From Sphingosinicella xenopeptidilytica (GTDB lineage: Bacteria; Pseudomonadota; Alphaproteobacteria; Sphingomonadales; Sphingomonadaceae), in NCBI RefSeq assembly GCF_042676985.1, contig NZ_JBHTIK010000007.1:16059-80058 (forward strand): 64,000 nt of DNA, in the 5' to 3' direction. Under the pieces are notes generated by a model, which did not search any database, was not told where the DNA came from, and saw only the letters and a list, made by a program, of their open reading frames with translations. The translations under genes and the position numbers were made by a program. Shown here piece by piece: positions 17,186-26,640 of the stretch (the first letter of the stretch is position 1; every line of letters starts with the position of its first letter).

Positions 17186-20065
17186 ATGAAGACTCGGACT
17201 GTTTCATCGAACGTTGCACGTCTCCTGACGGGCACGGGTCTTGTGATGGGTGCCCTTCTTGCAGCGGCGCCTCTCCATGCGCAGGAAGCGTCGGCAACTG
17301 ATGCGGCCGATGAAGACGCCGTCATCCTCGTGACGGGTTCGCGCATTCAGCGCGACGGCTACGATCAGCCGACGCCTGTCACCGTCGCCACCACCGAGGA
17401 TCTCCTCCTCTCCGTGCCCACCAGCATTGCAGATGGCCTCAACCGTCTGCCGCAATTCTCCGGATCGCGCAGCCGCACGTTCTGCTGCGAGGTCTCCTCG
17501 GTTGGCAACTACTTGAACCTGCGCGGTCTCGGCACCACACGCACGCTCGTGCTGCTTGACAGCCGCCGCGTCGTGCCGACGCGCGAAAGTGGCGATGTCG
17601 ACGTCAACCTGCTGCCGGAATTGCTGATCCAGCGTGTCGATGTGGTGACCGGCGGCGCGTCCGCGGCGTATGGCTCGGATGCGGTGTCCGGCGTCGTCAA
17701 CTATGTCATCGACAACCGCTTCGAAGGGATCAAGGCAAACGGCCAGTTCGGTATTTCGAACTATGGCGATGACGAAACCGTGAAGCTCGGCATCGCGGGC
17801 GGCGCAAGCTTCAGTGAAGGGCGCGGCCATTTCGTGATCGGCGTGGAGCACTTCCGGATCGGCGGTATCTCTTCGCTGAATGATCGTCCAACGTCGCGGC
17901 GGGGCGCTCTCCTTGCCGGCAACGGAACCGCGGCCACCCCGTATGAAACAATTGGGGGTGCCCGGCATAATGTTTCGACTTATGGCGGCGTGATCATCAA
18001 CGCAGCGGGGCTCCCCGTGGCCAACGCCGGTGCGCCGCTTGCGGGCACAAAGTTTCTCACCGGTGGTGCCTCCGATGCGTTCCAGTTCGGTACGGCAATC
18101 CCGGGTTCTCCGGCATTCTCCGTCGGAGGCGATGGCATTCTCAACAATCTCGCGGACCCGGCGCAATCTCTGGAAACGCAGAAGATTTACAGCCGCTTAT
18201 CCTACGACTTTTCAGATAATCTGACAGCTTATGTCCGCGTCAACGCAGGCGTCTCCAAAACCGAGGGTGATGTGCTTGCCGATCATCGGTCAGGTGCCGC
18301 CGCCTACACGATTTTCCGGAACAATGCCTATCTACCCGCCGCCATTGCCCAGCAGATGGACCTGGCGGGCGTGCAGTCGTTCCGTCTCGCGCGTTTCAAC
18401 CGCGATATCGGGCCCATGCGGCTCGACTATGTCAACAACACCTTCGACGTGAATCTCGGCCTGGAAGGCAAGCTTGGCGATGCCTGGAACTGGGCTGTTT
18501 CCTATGGCCACGGCGAGACACGCCTGAAGGGCCGCGTCCACAACGTCTCGAACCTCGCGAAGCTTTATGCTGCCGCTGATGCCGTCGTCGATCCGGTAAG
18601 TGGGAATATTGTTTGCAACGTCACGCTTACAAACCCCGGAGCTTTTCCGGGATGCGTGCCGATGAATTTGTTCGGTGAAGGCGCGCCTTCACAAGCTTCG
18701 AAGGCCTATGCTTTCGGCACGAGCAGCCAGTTCGTGAAGAACACGCAGGATGTGTTCGCCGCCGAAATTCAGGGAGAGGTGTTCGAACTCCCGGCAGGAC
18801 CGGTTTCCGTCGCGCTCGGTGCGGAATACCGCGAACGCAGCTTGCTCGAAAAGTCGAATGAAATCGCGCTCGGCCAAATCCAGGCGACGGGCATCCGCGG
18901 CTTCCCCGGTTCATTCTGCCCAACGCTCGCAACGTGCCGCTATGGTGGTTGGAACCAGGGTAACTTCGGTACGGCGGACGCCAGCGACAACGTGAAGGAA
19001 GGGTTCATCGAAGCGCTCGTCCCGCTGCTGCGCGATGCGCCGCTGGCCGAGGAACTCGATCTCAATGCGGCCTTCCGCTACACCGACTATAAGAACAGCG
19101 GTGGTGTTGAGACCTGGAAGATCGGTCTTTCCTACAAGCCGTTCGAGGACCTCCGCATCCGTGCCGCGCGCTCGCGCGACATCCGGGCGCCCAACCTGTT
19201 CGAACTGTTTGCAGGGCCGGTCAATGCTTTCCAGCCGGGCCTGACCGATCCCTTGACCGGACAAACCAACGTCATCGCAGTCACGCGCACACAGGGTAAT
19301 CCCAATCTCAAACCCGAAAAGGCGGATACGCTGACCGTCGGCTTCGTCTACACGCCGTCGTGGTTTCCCGGCTTCTCTGGCTCGGTCGACTATTACGAGA
19401 TCGATATCAGCGGGGCACTGAGCGCGACAACGTCTCAGGGAACTCTCGATGCGTGTCAGCGCGGCGATACGGTCGCGTGCTCGCTCATCACGCGTGATCC
19501 GTCCACCAGCGCGATCCAGCAGATCGTGCTGCAGCAGATCAACCTGAACAGCCGCCTCGCCCGCGGTATCGACTTCGATCTCTCCTATCGCAGCGAGATT
19601 GGAAGTGGTGAACTAGGGGCACGTGCGCAGTTCAGCCGGACGCTCGACTACATCGATACTGTCGGCGGCGTGAAGACGCAGCAGGCAGGCTTCTACAACA
19701 CGGGCAACCAGCTTTCGCTGCCCAAGTGGCGCGGCAACGTGAGCCTCGACTACACGATCGGTGCGTTTAGCCTGTTCGTGCAGGAGCGGTACATCGGCAG
19801 CATCACCCAGATGCCGCCGCTTCCGGGGCAGGTCTTCGCGAAGCCGAAGATCGGTGCTGTTTTCTACACCGACATAACCGCGACCATGAAGGTGCAGGGG
19901 CTTGGCGGCGATTTCGAAATTTACGGAACCGTCAACAACCTCTTCAACCGCAAGCCGCCGTTCATCGGCAATCGGTTCGCCGCTGGTCTTGGCTTCCCGA
20001 CGCCTCCCAACCTCTATGATCTCGACAACCGTTACTTTACGGTTGGAGCGAGGGTGAAGTTCTAG
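17186..20065 (+). CDS. TonB-dependent outer-membrane receptor
   Basis: 959-residue receptor with a signal peptide (cleaved near LHAQEA), a TonB-box-like segment (ILVTGSRI at about 50), a plug domain with the LNLRGLGTTRTLVLLD segment and the GGASAAYGSDAVSGVVNYV motif, and a long beta-barrel that ends in Phe (VGARVKF) as outer-membrane proteins do. No N-terminal signalling (STN) domain is present, so it does not drive an ECF sigma/anti-sigma cascade. GTG/ATG choices at 17180 and 17186 exist; the latter has the right distance from AGGGGGAG. By position it imports rhamnosides or rhamno-oligosaccharides. Confidence 0.95.
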   Translation: MKTRTVSSNVARLLTGTGLVMGALLAAAPLHAQEASATDAADEDAVILVTGSRIQRDGYDQPTPVTVATTEDLLLSVPTSIADGLNRLPQFSGSRSRTFCCEVSSVGNYLNLRGLGTTRTLVLLDSRRVVPTRESGDVDVNLLPELLIQRVDVVTGGASAAYGSDAVSGVVNYVIDNRFEGIKANGQFGISNYGDDETVKLGIAGGASFSEGRGHFVIGVEHFRIGGISSLNDRPTSRRGALLAGNGTAATPYETIGGARHNVSTYGGVIINAAGLPVANAGAPLAGTKFLTGGASDAFQFGTAIPGSPAFSVGGDGILNNLADPAQSLETQKIYSRLSYDFSDNLTAYVRVNAGVSKTEGDVLADHRSGAAAYTIFRNNAYLPAAIAQQMDLAGVQSFRLARFNRDIGPMRLDYVNNTFDVNLGLEGKLGDAWNWAVSYGHGETRLKGRVHNVSNLAKLYAAADAVVDPVSGNIVCNVTLTNPGAFPGCVPMNLFGEGAPSQASKAYAFGTSSQFVKNTQDVFAAEIQGEVFELPAGPVSVALGAEYRERSLLEKSNEIALGQIQATGIRGFPGSFCPTLATCRYGGWNQGNFGTADASDNVKEGFIEALVPLLRDAPLAEELDLNAAFRYTDYKNSGGVETWKIGLSYKPFEDLRIRAARSRDIRAPNLFELFAGPVNAFQPGLTDPLTGQTNVIAVTRTQGNPNLKPEKADTLTVGFVYTPSWFPGFSGSVDYYEIDISGALSATTSQGTLDACQRGDTVACSLITRDPSTSAIQQIVLQQINLNSRLARGIDFDLSYRSEIGSGELGARAQFSRTLDYIDTVGGVKTQQAGFYNTGNQLSLPKWRGNVSLDYTIGAFSLFVQERYIGSITQMPPLPGQVFAKPKIGAVFYTDITATMKVQGLGGDFEIYGTVNNLFNRKPPFIGNRFAAGLGFPTPPNLYDLDNRYFTVGARVKF

Positions 20066-20068
20066 GCT

Positions 20069-20179
20069 GCGATCCGCGGTTCAGGCTGTTTCAGTCTGAA
20101 CCGCGGATCGCTGTAGAATGGAGACTGATCCACGATTGAGATGGACGCGTATTCGCTTCCATCTCAATTCGTCAGGCTC
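20069..20179. repeat. Twin-hairpin intergenic element, copy A
   Basis: Two hairpins lie side by side. The first pairs 20070-20084 with 20096-20110 perfectly (15 bp), extended by further pairs to a 3-base loop. The second pairs 20135-20145 with 20158-20168 (11 bp), enclosed by outer arms GAG-A-CTGA (20121-20128) and TCAG-G-CTC (20172-20179). The flanking words GCGAT and ATCGCTGT, and the outer arms, recur in copy B at 29826-29944 while the inner stems differ. There is no T-run, so a simple rho-independent terminator is unlikely, though it follows the receptor gene. Confidence 0.75.
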
Positions 20180-20208
20180 TGAGCTCGGATGGCCCTGGGG
20201 AGGGATAA

Positions 20209-21486
20209 ATGCTGGATCTTGCCGCTGAACCGCGTGATGTTCGCGCGCTTCGGACTCTCGAAGGCGATATCGGCGGCGCGGTTGACGCGGCGCTTGAGCG
20301 GGGTGGCGGCCTGTTGCGGCTGGCACCCTGCTGGGTCCCGCGCTCCTTCCTGCATCCCGGCCGCCGGCTGAAGCTCGATCCGCGTGATCTTTATGCGTTC
20401 GGACTTTCGCGGGGTGGGATAGACGAGCGCTGGTTCGGTTCGACGACTGAAGCGGCGAACGAGGGCCGCGTGCACGACGAAGGGCTCAGCTATGTCGTCG
20501 ATGGCGCACACCGCTTCACGCTTCGCGATGCCGTCGCCGCGCGCGGGGAAACCCTGATAGGACCAAGCCTGTGGCAGACCTATGGGCGCTGGCCGGTCTA
20601 TTCCAAGTTCTTCGACAATATGGGTCCGATCCCGCTCCACATGCACCAGGATGCGTATCACGCAAGCCTTGTGGGTCAGGAAGGCAAACCTGAAGGCTAT
20701 TATTTCCCGCCGCAGCACAACGCGGTCGACAATGCCTTTCCGCACACCTTTTTCGGCCTGGTGCCGGGGACGACGAAGGCTGATGTCCGCGCAGCGCTGG
20801 CGCGCTGGGAGGAGGGCGACAACGGTATTCTCGATCTCTCCGCGGCGTACCGTCTCCGGCCCGGAAGCGGCTGGCTCGTCGGGCCGGGCATCCTGCACGC
20901 ACCGGGCTCGCTCTGCACGTACGAGCCGCAATGGGGATCGGACGTGTTCGGCATGTACCAGAACCTCTGCGAAGGGCGTGCCGTTCCCCGAGACCTTCTG
21001 GTCAAGGATGTCGCCCCCGCGCGCGCCGACGATCTCGACCACCTCGTCGAGCAGCTCGATTGGGAATCGAACGTCGATCCGAACTTCAAGCGCAACCACT
21101 ATCTCGAGCCCGTGCTCGTCTCCGATACGCGTGCGGCAGGCTATGCGGATCGCTGGGTCGTGTATGGGCGCGTCAAGGGCAGACAGTGGTTCACGGCGCG
21201 GGAACTCACCGTCGATCCGGGGTGCCGCTGCACGATCACCGAGCCGGGCGCGACGAGCCTGATCGTTGTGCAGGGTCGCGGCGCGGTGAACAACCTGCCG
21301 GTTCGTTCGCCCGCGATGATCGGTTTCCACGAACTCACCGAGGATGAGGTTTTCGTCAGTCACACCGCGGCGCGCGCGGGCGTGACATACGAGAATCTCT
21401 CGGCGACCGAACCGCTGGTGATCCTGCGCTATTTCGGGCCGGAAGAAGACCCCGATGCGCCGGATATCGGTGGCACGCTGCAGTGA
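20209..21486 (+). CDS. Cupin-fold protein related to class I mannose-6-phosphate isomerases
   Basis: 425-residue cytoplasmic protein of a family I recognise only at fold level. PLHMHQD near residue 145 gives two His and a likely metal site like that of cupin and type I phosphomannose isomerases, and a second cupin-like region (residues about 320-410, TITEPGATSLIVVQGRG) follows. The ATG is preceded by GGGGAGGGA. It overlaps the next gene by four bases (GTGA). In this locus it might interconvert a sugar released from rhamnosides or act as a metal-dependent sugar binder. The reaction is not known. Confidence 0.8.
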   Translation: MLDLAAEPRDVRALRTLEGDIGGAVDAALERGGGLLRLAPCWVPRSFLHPGRRLKLDPRDLYAFGLSRGGIDERWFGSTTEAANEGRVHDEGLSYVVDGAHRFTLRDAVAARGETLIGPSLWQTYGRWPVYSKFFDNMGPIPLHMHQDAYHASLVGQEGKPEGYYFPPQHNAVDNAFPHTFFGLVPGTTKADVRAALARWEEGDNGILDLSAAYRLRPGSGWLVGPGILHAPGSLCTYEPQWGSDVFGMYQNLCEGRAVPRDLLVKDVAPARADDLDHLVEQLDWESNVDPNFKRNHYLEPVLVSDTRAAGYADRWVVYGRVKGRQWFTARELTVDPGCRCTITEPGATSLIVVQGRGAVNNLPVRSPAMIGFHELTEDEVFVSHTAARAGVTYENLSATEPLVILRYFGPEEDPDAPDIGGTLQ

Positions 21487-23594
21487 CAGCACCTTCTGCG
21501 AAGCGGTATCGCGACAGTCGTCACCGATTGCTGGTCGACATGCATATCCCGGACTGGGATGCGGGATTTCTGGCGAACTACGATCCGGCAGCCATCGCGC
21601 AGGCGGCGCGAAAAATGGGCGCGGATGGCGTCATGCTCTATTTCCAGAGCCATGTCGGGCTCTGCTATTGGCCGACGCGCACGGGTGTTCGTCACGCCGC
21701 GGCGCGTGACCGCGATCTCGCCGGAGAGACGCTTGCCGCGCTTCGCGCTGATGGCCTGCCAGTCTGCGCCTACTACAGCGTCAATTTCAATAATCAGGTC
21801 TGGACCGAGAATCCGGACTGGCGATTGCAACCGGCCGCCGCCGCGACGGTCGGTATTCTGCCGCGCGAACGTTACGGTATCGTTTGCCTGAATGCGGAAG
21901 GCTACCGCGCGTTCGTTCAATCGCAGATCGCCGAAATCTGCAGCTACGATGTCGATGCGGTGTTCTTCGACATGATGTGGTGGAATGGCGTTTGCCGTTG
22001 CCCATCATGCGTTTCCCGGTATGCGCGGGAACATGATGGTGCCGCCATCCCCTCGATGGTCGATTGGTCGGATCCGGCGTGGACGCGGTTCCAGGCGGCG
22101 CGTGAACGCTGGCTTGCGGAATGGACAATTCAGCTCCGCGACTGGGTAAAAGCGGAAAAGTCGGACGCTGACGTCTATCACAACTTCGCGCTTGCCGTTT
22201 CGAACTGGACCCGGGGCATCAGCATTGCGTCCGTCGCCGGGCATGATTTCCTCGGCGGGGATTTTTACGGGGACCGGGCCGAACAGTTGCTCATCACCCG
22301 CCTGATGCTCAATCTGTCGCCAAGCCGGCCGCCGGAGTTCATGACGACGGTTGCGACGAGTCTCATCGAACACACACGCTTGCGGCCGATTCCCGAGATG
22401 CAAACGAAGGCGCTTGCGGCTGCGGCCTCCAACGCCGCGTTCCTCGCCATCGCAGCCATCGACCCCGACGGTCGGCTGGATGCCGCCGTTATTGATCGTA
22501 TCAAGGCAGGCTTCGCCGCCGCTGCCGCGTTTCCGCGGTCTGCAGATGCTCCCGTGGAAGATGTTGGCCTCTACTTCAGTGACTTGTCGCGGTTCAATCC
22601 CGCGGTCGGGCCGATCCCATTGGAGGCCGCGCCTGCCGGCAGCCTTCCCGACTATCCGCACTTCGATGCGCTCGCCGGCGCCTGCCGTGCGTTGCAACGC
22701 GCGCATATTCCGTTCGGCGTCTTGTCGGCTGCCAACATCGATGAACTGCAGCGTTGGCCGGTGATCGTGCTTCCGAATGCGATCCGCATGAGCGAAGCGG
22801 AATGTGCGGCGTTCCGCGCCTATGTCGCAGGCGGCGGCCGTCTTTATGCAAGCCGCGACACCTCGCTTTACGACGTACATGGCGGCCCGCGGCAGAACCC
22901 TGGCCTCGCCCACGTGTTCGGCTGCACGCGCACGGGCGCGTTCGAGGGGCGGCTCGTATATGTCATCGACACGCGGCCGGAGGGCGCATCGCGCCCCATC
23001 GCACACTGGCGCGGGCCGGACGCGCGGACCGGAGCGACCCGTGTTCGTTCGGACGATGCGGAAACGCTCGCAGTGATCGGTCTGCCCTACGGATACCCGG
23101 CGGGGGGTACGGCGAGCGACACGAATTGGGCGAGCATCCATTCGTCGCCGCCCTGGACGACGACGGAAACGCCTGCGATCCTTCGCAAGGTGATCGGGTC
23201 TGGTGTCGTGGTTTACAGCGCGGCCGACATCGAGGCCATGCAGGCGCCCGATCAGGAAGATTTGTTCATCAGTCTGATCCGCAGTCTGATGCCCAGCGCC
23301 CCGCGCGTTTCCGTCGAAACGCATCCGTCCGTGTGGATGACGGCGTTTTCCGGCGGGGACCATGATCTGCGGATTTCGCTCCTCGCCTATCCGGCGGAGT
23401 TTCCGGCCCTTCCAGTGCCTGCCGCCCCGGTTCGGGTGGCCGTGCCGGACGGAATGGCCTGCGCGAGCGTGACCAGCATTCCCGACGGCACCAGTCTCGC
23501 ATGGTACGACGAAGGCGCTCAGATCACGTTCGAGGCCGGACCGCTGGAGCCTTTTCGGCAGTTCGATGTTCGCTTCACCGCGGCGCAGCCATGA
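21483..23594 (+). CDS. Putative glycoside hydrolase (GHL6-like barrel with beta-galactosidase-type trimerisation domain)
   Basis: 703-residue cytoplasmic protein with no signal peptide. The first 330 residues look like a TIM barrel related to alpha-L-fucosidase/beta-galactosidase-type hydrolases: GVMLYFQSHVGLCYWPT near the N-terminus, VDAVFFDMMWW in the position of a catalytic acidic strand, and a CRCPSC cysteine cluster. Residues from about 370 resemble a glutamine-amidotransferase-like (beta-galactosidase trimerisation) domain (VIVLPNAIRMSEAE). It starts at a GTG that overlaps the cupin gene stop and ends overlapping the Gfo/Idh gene (ATGA). Catalytic residues and substrate are unassigned. 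Confidence 0.75.
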   Translation: MTAPSAKRYRDSRHRLLVDMHIPDWDAGFLANYDPAAIAQAARKMGADGVMLYFQSHVGLCYWPTRTGVRHAAARDRDLAGETLAALRADGLPVCAYYSVNFNNQVWTENPDWRLQPAAAATVGILPRERYGIVCLNAEGYRAFVQSQIAEICSYDVDAVFFDMMWWNGVCRCPSCVSRYAREHDGAAIPSMVDWSDPAWTRFQAARERWLAEWTIQLRDWVKAEKSDADVYHNFALAVSNWTRGISIASVAGHDFLGGDFYGDRAEQLLITRLMLNLSPSRPPEFMTTVATSLIEHTRLRPIPEMQTKALAAAASNAAFLAIAAIDPDGRLDAAVIDRIKAGFAAAAAFPRSADAPVEDVGLYFSDLSRFNPAVGPIPLEAAPAGSLPDYPHFDALAGACRALQRAHIPFGVLSAANIDELQRWPVIVLPNAIRMSEAECAAFRAYVAGGGRLYASRDTSLYDVHGGPRQNPGLAHVFGCTRTGAFEGRLVYVIDTRPEGASRPIAHWRGPDARTGATRVRSDDAETLAVIGLPYGYPAGGTASDTNWASIHSSPPWTTTETPAILRKVIGSGVVVYSAADIEAMQAPDQEDLFISLIRSLMPSAPRVSVETHPSVWMTAFSGGDHDLRISLLAYPAEFPALPVPAAPVRVAVPDGMACASVTSIPDGTSLAWYDEGAQITFEAGPLEPFRQFDVRFTAAQP

Positions 23595-24568
23595 CTGGAA
23601 AGATCCGGATCGGCATCCTCGGCGCCGGCCGCATCGCGGTTCCGGCAATCATTACGCCTGCTCGCGGCCACAGTGGCATCACAGTGCACTGCATCGCCGC
23701 ACGTGATGCCGAGCGCGCGCAGGCCTTTGCGCACACCCATGAAATTCCCTTCTGGGCGGCGAGCTATGATGCCATGCTGGCACGGGAGGATATCGACCTC
23801 GTCTACATCGGGCTGCCGCCGATGTTGCATCGCGAATGGACCGAGCGTGCGCTTCGCGCAGGGAAGGCTGTGCTCTGCGAGAAGCCGTTTGCGCTGAATA
23901 CCGAAGAGGCCGAAGCCATGGTCGCTGCGGCCGGCCGCGCAGGTGTCCCTTTGATCGAGGCGTTTCACTACCGGTATCATCCGCTGTTCCGGACACTGGA
24001 GGCGCTTGTTGCGGATGGCGCGATCGGGCGCGTCGTCTCAGCGCGCGCCTGGCTTAGGTATCCGATACCGGAAGATGCGGGCGAGCATCGCTGGTCGGTG
24101 GCGGCGGGTGGCGGCGCGCTCATGGACCTCGGCTGCTATCCCGTTCACGCCCTGCGTTCGCTGCTCGGCGACGCGAAGGTCGCGGATGCGCGGATGGCAT
24201 TTGAGCGCGGTGTGGACCGGGCGGTTGCCGCACGCCTCAGCTTTGCATCGGGCGTTCGCGCAACTCTGCATGCATCAATGCGCACGTCTGCGCCATCGAG
24301 CGGCATCATCCTGAACGGCACGTCGGGGAGGCTTATGGTGCGCGGGTTTCTGATGCCCCATCGCGGCGCTGACGCAGTACTCGAACGCAGCGGCACGCGT
24401 ACGCGGCTCGATGTCGATCCCGTCACGACATTTGCCGCGCAGCTCGATCACGTGGTGGCTGTTTTGCGCGGCGAAGCACAGCCGCTTACCGGCGGCGCGG
24501 ATGCAGCGGCAAACATGGTGCTGATCGACGCCATCCGCGCGCAGGCACGGATCAGATCAGCGGATTGA
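23591..24568 (+). CDS. Gfo/Idh/MocA-family NAD(P)-dependent oxidoreductase
   Basis: 325-residue sugar oxidoreductase. The N-terminal Rossmann fold has GILGAGRIA (about 7-15), and the conserved EKPFALN motif at about 95-101 carries the catalytic Lys. The C-terminal alpha/beta domain contains HYRYHPLFR and GGALMDLGCYPVHALR. Such enzymes oxidise or reduce ring hydroxyls of sugars and inositols. Start ATGA overlaps the stop of the preceding gene. Its 3' end overlaps the convergent PhyH gene by 17 bases. A role in converting an uncommon sugar of the locus is likely but the substrate is unknown. Confidence 0.9.
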   Translation: MTGKIRIGILGAGRIAVPAIITPARGHSGITVHCIAARDAERAQAFAHTHEIPFWAASYDAMLAREDIDLVYIGLPPMLHREWTERALRAGKAVLCEKPFALNTEEAEAMVAAAGRAGVPLIEAFHYRYHPLFRTLEALVADGAIGRVVSARAWLRYPIPEDAGEHRWSVAAGGGALMDLGCYPVHALRSLLGDAKVADARMAFERGVDRAVAARLSFASGVRATLHASMRTSAPSSGIILNGTSGRLMVRGFLMPHRGADAVLERSGTRTRLDVDPVTTFAAQLDHVVAVLRGEAQPLTGGADAAANMVLIDAIRAQARIRSAD

Positions 24569-25343
24569 GTTCGTCGTTGTCGAGTGGATCGCCGACACGG
24601 AGTTTCGCGAAATAGCTGTCGGGCAGGATATTCTGCTGGCCGTTGAACACGGCGCCGTCGGGCATGTATGCGCAGGACATCGCCATCCGTCGTCCTGTCG
24701 TCATGTTCACGCCTGCGCCGTGCACGGTCAGCCCGTTGTGGAAGCTGCAATCACCGGCCCGCATCACGGCGTGTACGGGCTGGATATCCTTCATCTCGGG
24801 ATAGATATCGAAAATCGCGCCGAACTCATCGCGTAGAAACATGTTGTCGTAGCGCGCGAGCTTGTGGCTGCCCGGAAGGAAACAGAGGCAGCCGTTTTCC
24901 AGCGTGGCATCCTCAAGCGCAATCCAGATCGATATCGACTGGCGCGAGTGGAAAGACCAATAGGGATTGTCGATATGGAGTGCGGTCGGATTTCCAAACG
25001 GCTCCTTTATGAAAGCCTGATCGTGCCACAGGCGGAAGCGATCCACACCTTCGAGCTTGCAGAGCATTTCACCAAGCGCGGGAGATTGCATATAGCGCTG
25101 CACCACGTCGCTCAGCCGCCAGAGATTGATCCGCTGGGTGAAGACCCGGTCATAATAGGCATCGCCCTCGACAAGATCGGCGCCCACGCCGGCAATCTTC
25201 CGCTTGCCGGGCATCGCCGCGATCGCGGCAAGCACATTGCTTCGCAGTTCGGCGACCTGCTCGACATCGAGAAAGCTTCGCCGAATCATATATCCGTTGT
25301 CGCGGTAAAAGCGGATGTCTTCATCGGTCAGTTGCGTCTGCAT
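24552..25343 (-). CDS. Phytanoyl-CoA dioxygenase (PhyH)-family Fe(II)/2-oxoglutarate oxygenase
   Basis: 263-residue non-haem iron oxygenase. The HxD of the 2-His-1-Asp triad is in ALHIDNPYW and the distal His is in NGLTVHGAGVN. The N-terminus has the typical TDEDIRFYRDNGYMIRR start. The ATG at 25341-25343 follows GGGAGGG with suitable spacing; a longer frame to 25361 lacks support. It lies downstream of the FMN dehydrogenase gene on the same strand with about 37 bases between them. It probably hydroxylates or dealkylates a small carboxylate or glycone, but the substrate is not evident. Confidence 0.87.
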   Translation of the reverse strand: MQTQLTDEDIRFYRDNGYMIRRSFLDVEQVAELRSNVLAAIAAMPGKRKIAGVGADLVEGDAYYDRVFTQRINLWRLSDVVQRYMQSPALGEMLCKLEGVDRFRLWHDQAFIKEPFGNPTALHIDNPYWSFHSRQSISIWIALEDATLENGCLCFLPGSHKLARYDNMFLRDEFGAIFDIYPEMKDIQPVHAVMRAGDCSFHNGLTVHGAGVNMTTGRRMAMSCAYMPDGAVFNGQQNILPDSYFAKLRVGDPLDNDELNPLI

Positions 25344-25380
25344 TTTTCGTAACCCTCCCAAGGTTTTGATTTGCGCGCGT

Positions 25381-26520
25381 TTACGCGAGCAAATGGGGAC
25401 CGATGTCCTCCACTCGTCGGCATCCCGTCAGAGTCATGGCCACGCGCATTTCCTGCGCGATCAGCGAGAGCATGTGCGCAACGCCGCTTTCGCCGCGTGC
25501 GGCAAGCGCGTAGGCCCAGGCACGACCGAGCAGCACACCGCGCGCGCCGAGTGCCATCATGCGGAGCACATCGAGCCCGGATCGAATTCCGCCGTCGGCC
25601 AGCACGGTCAGCCGCTCGCCGACGGCCTCGACGATCGGGGGGAGTGCCGCCACCGTCGATAGCGCGCCGTCGAGCTGGCGGCCGCCATGGTTCGATACCA
25701 CGATGCCGTCGGCACCGGCGTCTGCGGCGGCAATGGCATCCTCCGGATCGAGGAGGCCCTTGATGATCAGCGGACGCTTCCACTCGGCGCGTATGAAATC
25801 GAGATCGGACCAGTGGATCGCCGGGTCGAAATTGCCTCGCATCCACGCGAAGAAATCCTCCAGCCCCGTGCGCCCGGCAAGCACGGGCGCAATGTTGCCG
25901 AGGTGATGCGGGCGTCCCATCATACCGACATCCCATGCCCAGTCCGGCCGCATCGCCGCCTGCGCGAACCGCCGCAATGCGCCCCACAGGCCCGGCGCGC
26001 CGGCGAGACCCGATCGGACATCGCGATAGCGTGCGCCGGGCACCGGCATGTCGACAGTGAAGATGAGCGCCGGGCAGCCTGCCGCGTCCGCGCGCGCCAG
26101 GAGGTCGCGCATGAAGCCGCGATCGCGGATCATGTAGAGCTGGAACCAGAACGGTGCCGGGCTGGCCGCGCGCAGTTCGTCGATCGGGCATACCGAAACC
26201 GTGGAGAGGCAGAACGGCACGCCGGCCGTTGCTGCCCCGCGTGATGCCTGAACCTCGCCGCGCCGCGCGTTCATGCCGGCAAGCCCGACCGGGCCAAGCA
26301 CCACCGGCATGGCGAGAGGCTGGCCGAACAGGATCGTTGCGAGATCGAGACCGGACATGTCGCGCATCACGCGCTGGCGCAGCGCCAGCGTTTCGAGATC
26401 CGATCGGTTTCGCTGAAGCGTCACCTCGGCGTAGGAGCCGCCGTCAATATATTCGAACAGGAAGTGCGGCAGTCGCCGTCTCGCCATCGCGCGGTAATCG
26501 CCGACGGAAGCTGCGATCAT
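25381..26520 (-). CDS. FMN-dependent alpha-hydroxy-acid dehydrogenase (L-lactate dehydrogenase-like)
   Basis: 379-residue flavoprotein of the LldD/glycolate-oxidase family. It shows the YIDGGSY segment near residue 26 and the FMN-binding LIIKGLLDPEDA stretch. The catalytic His and Arg are in SNHGGRQLD, with ADGGIRSGLDVLRM after it. In a rhamnose locus it would oxidise the L-lactate made from lactaldehyde to pyruvate. The gene is divergent from the aldolase/dehydrogenase fusion and shares its regulatory region. That shared control supports a role at the end of the rhamnose pathway. Confidence 0.92.
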   Translation of the reverse strand: MIAASVGDYRAMARRRLPHFLFEYIDGGSYAEVTLQRNRSDLETLALRQRVMRDMSGLDLATILFGQPLAMPVVLGPVGLAGMNARRGEVQASRGAATAGVPFCLSTVSVCPIDELRAASPAPFWFQLYMIRDRGFMRDLLARADAAGCPALIFTVDMPVPGARYRDVRSGLAGAPGLWGALRRFAQAAMRPDWAWDVGMMGRPHHLGNIAPVLAGRTGLEDFFAWMRGNFDPAIHWSDLDFIRAEWKRPLIIKGLLDPEDAIAAADAGADGIVVSNHGGRQLDGALSTVAALPPIVEAVGERLTVLADGGIRSGLDVLRMMALGARGVLLGRAWAYALAARGESGVAHMLSLIAQEMRVAMTLTGCRRVEDIGPHLLA

Positions 26521-26554
26521 TTTCCGTCTCCATACGCTCAGGATGATGATAAAA

Positions 26555-26584
26555 TATGATCAATATCTATCGAAAACGATTGAA
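26555..26584. promoter_or_regulatory. Candidate operator between the FMN dehydrogenase and aldolase fusion genes
   Basis: Matches 21 of 30 positions with the site at 11037-11066. ATCGAA starts at 26569 and ATTGAA at 26579, 10 bases apart. The stretch sits in a 120-base AT-rich divergent region, so one bound repressor could control both operons. Confidence 0.4.
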
Positions 26585-26640
26585 TGTGGCAATGGCATTT
26601 GATATGCGGGACGCACATTCGAAGACGTAGAAAGAAGTCG

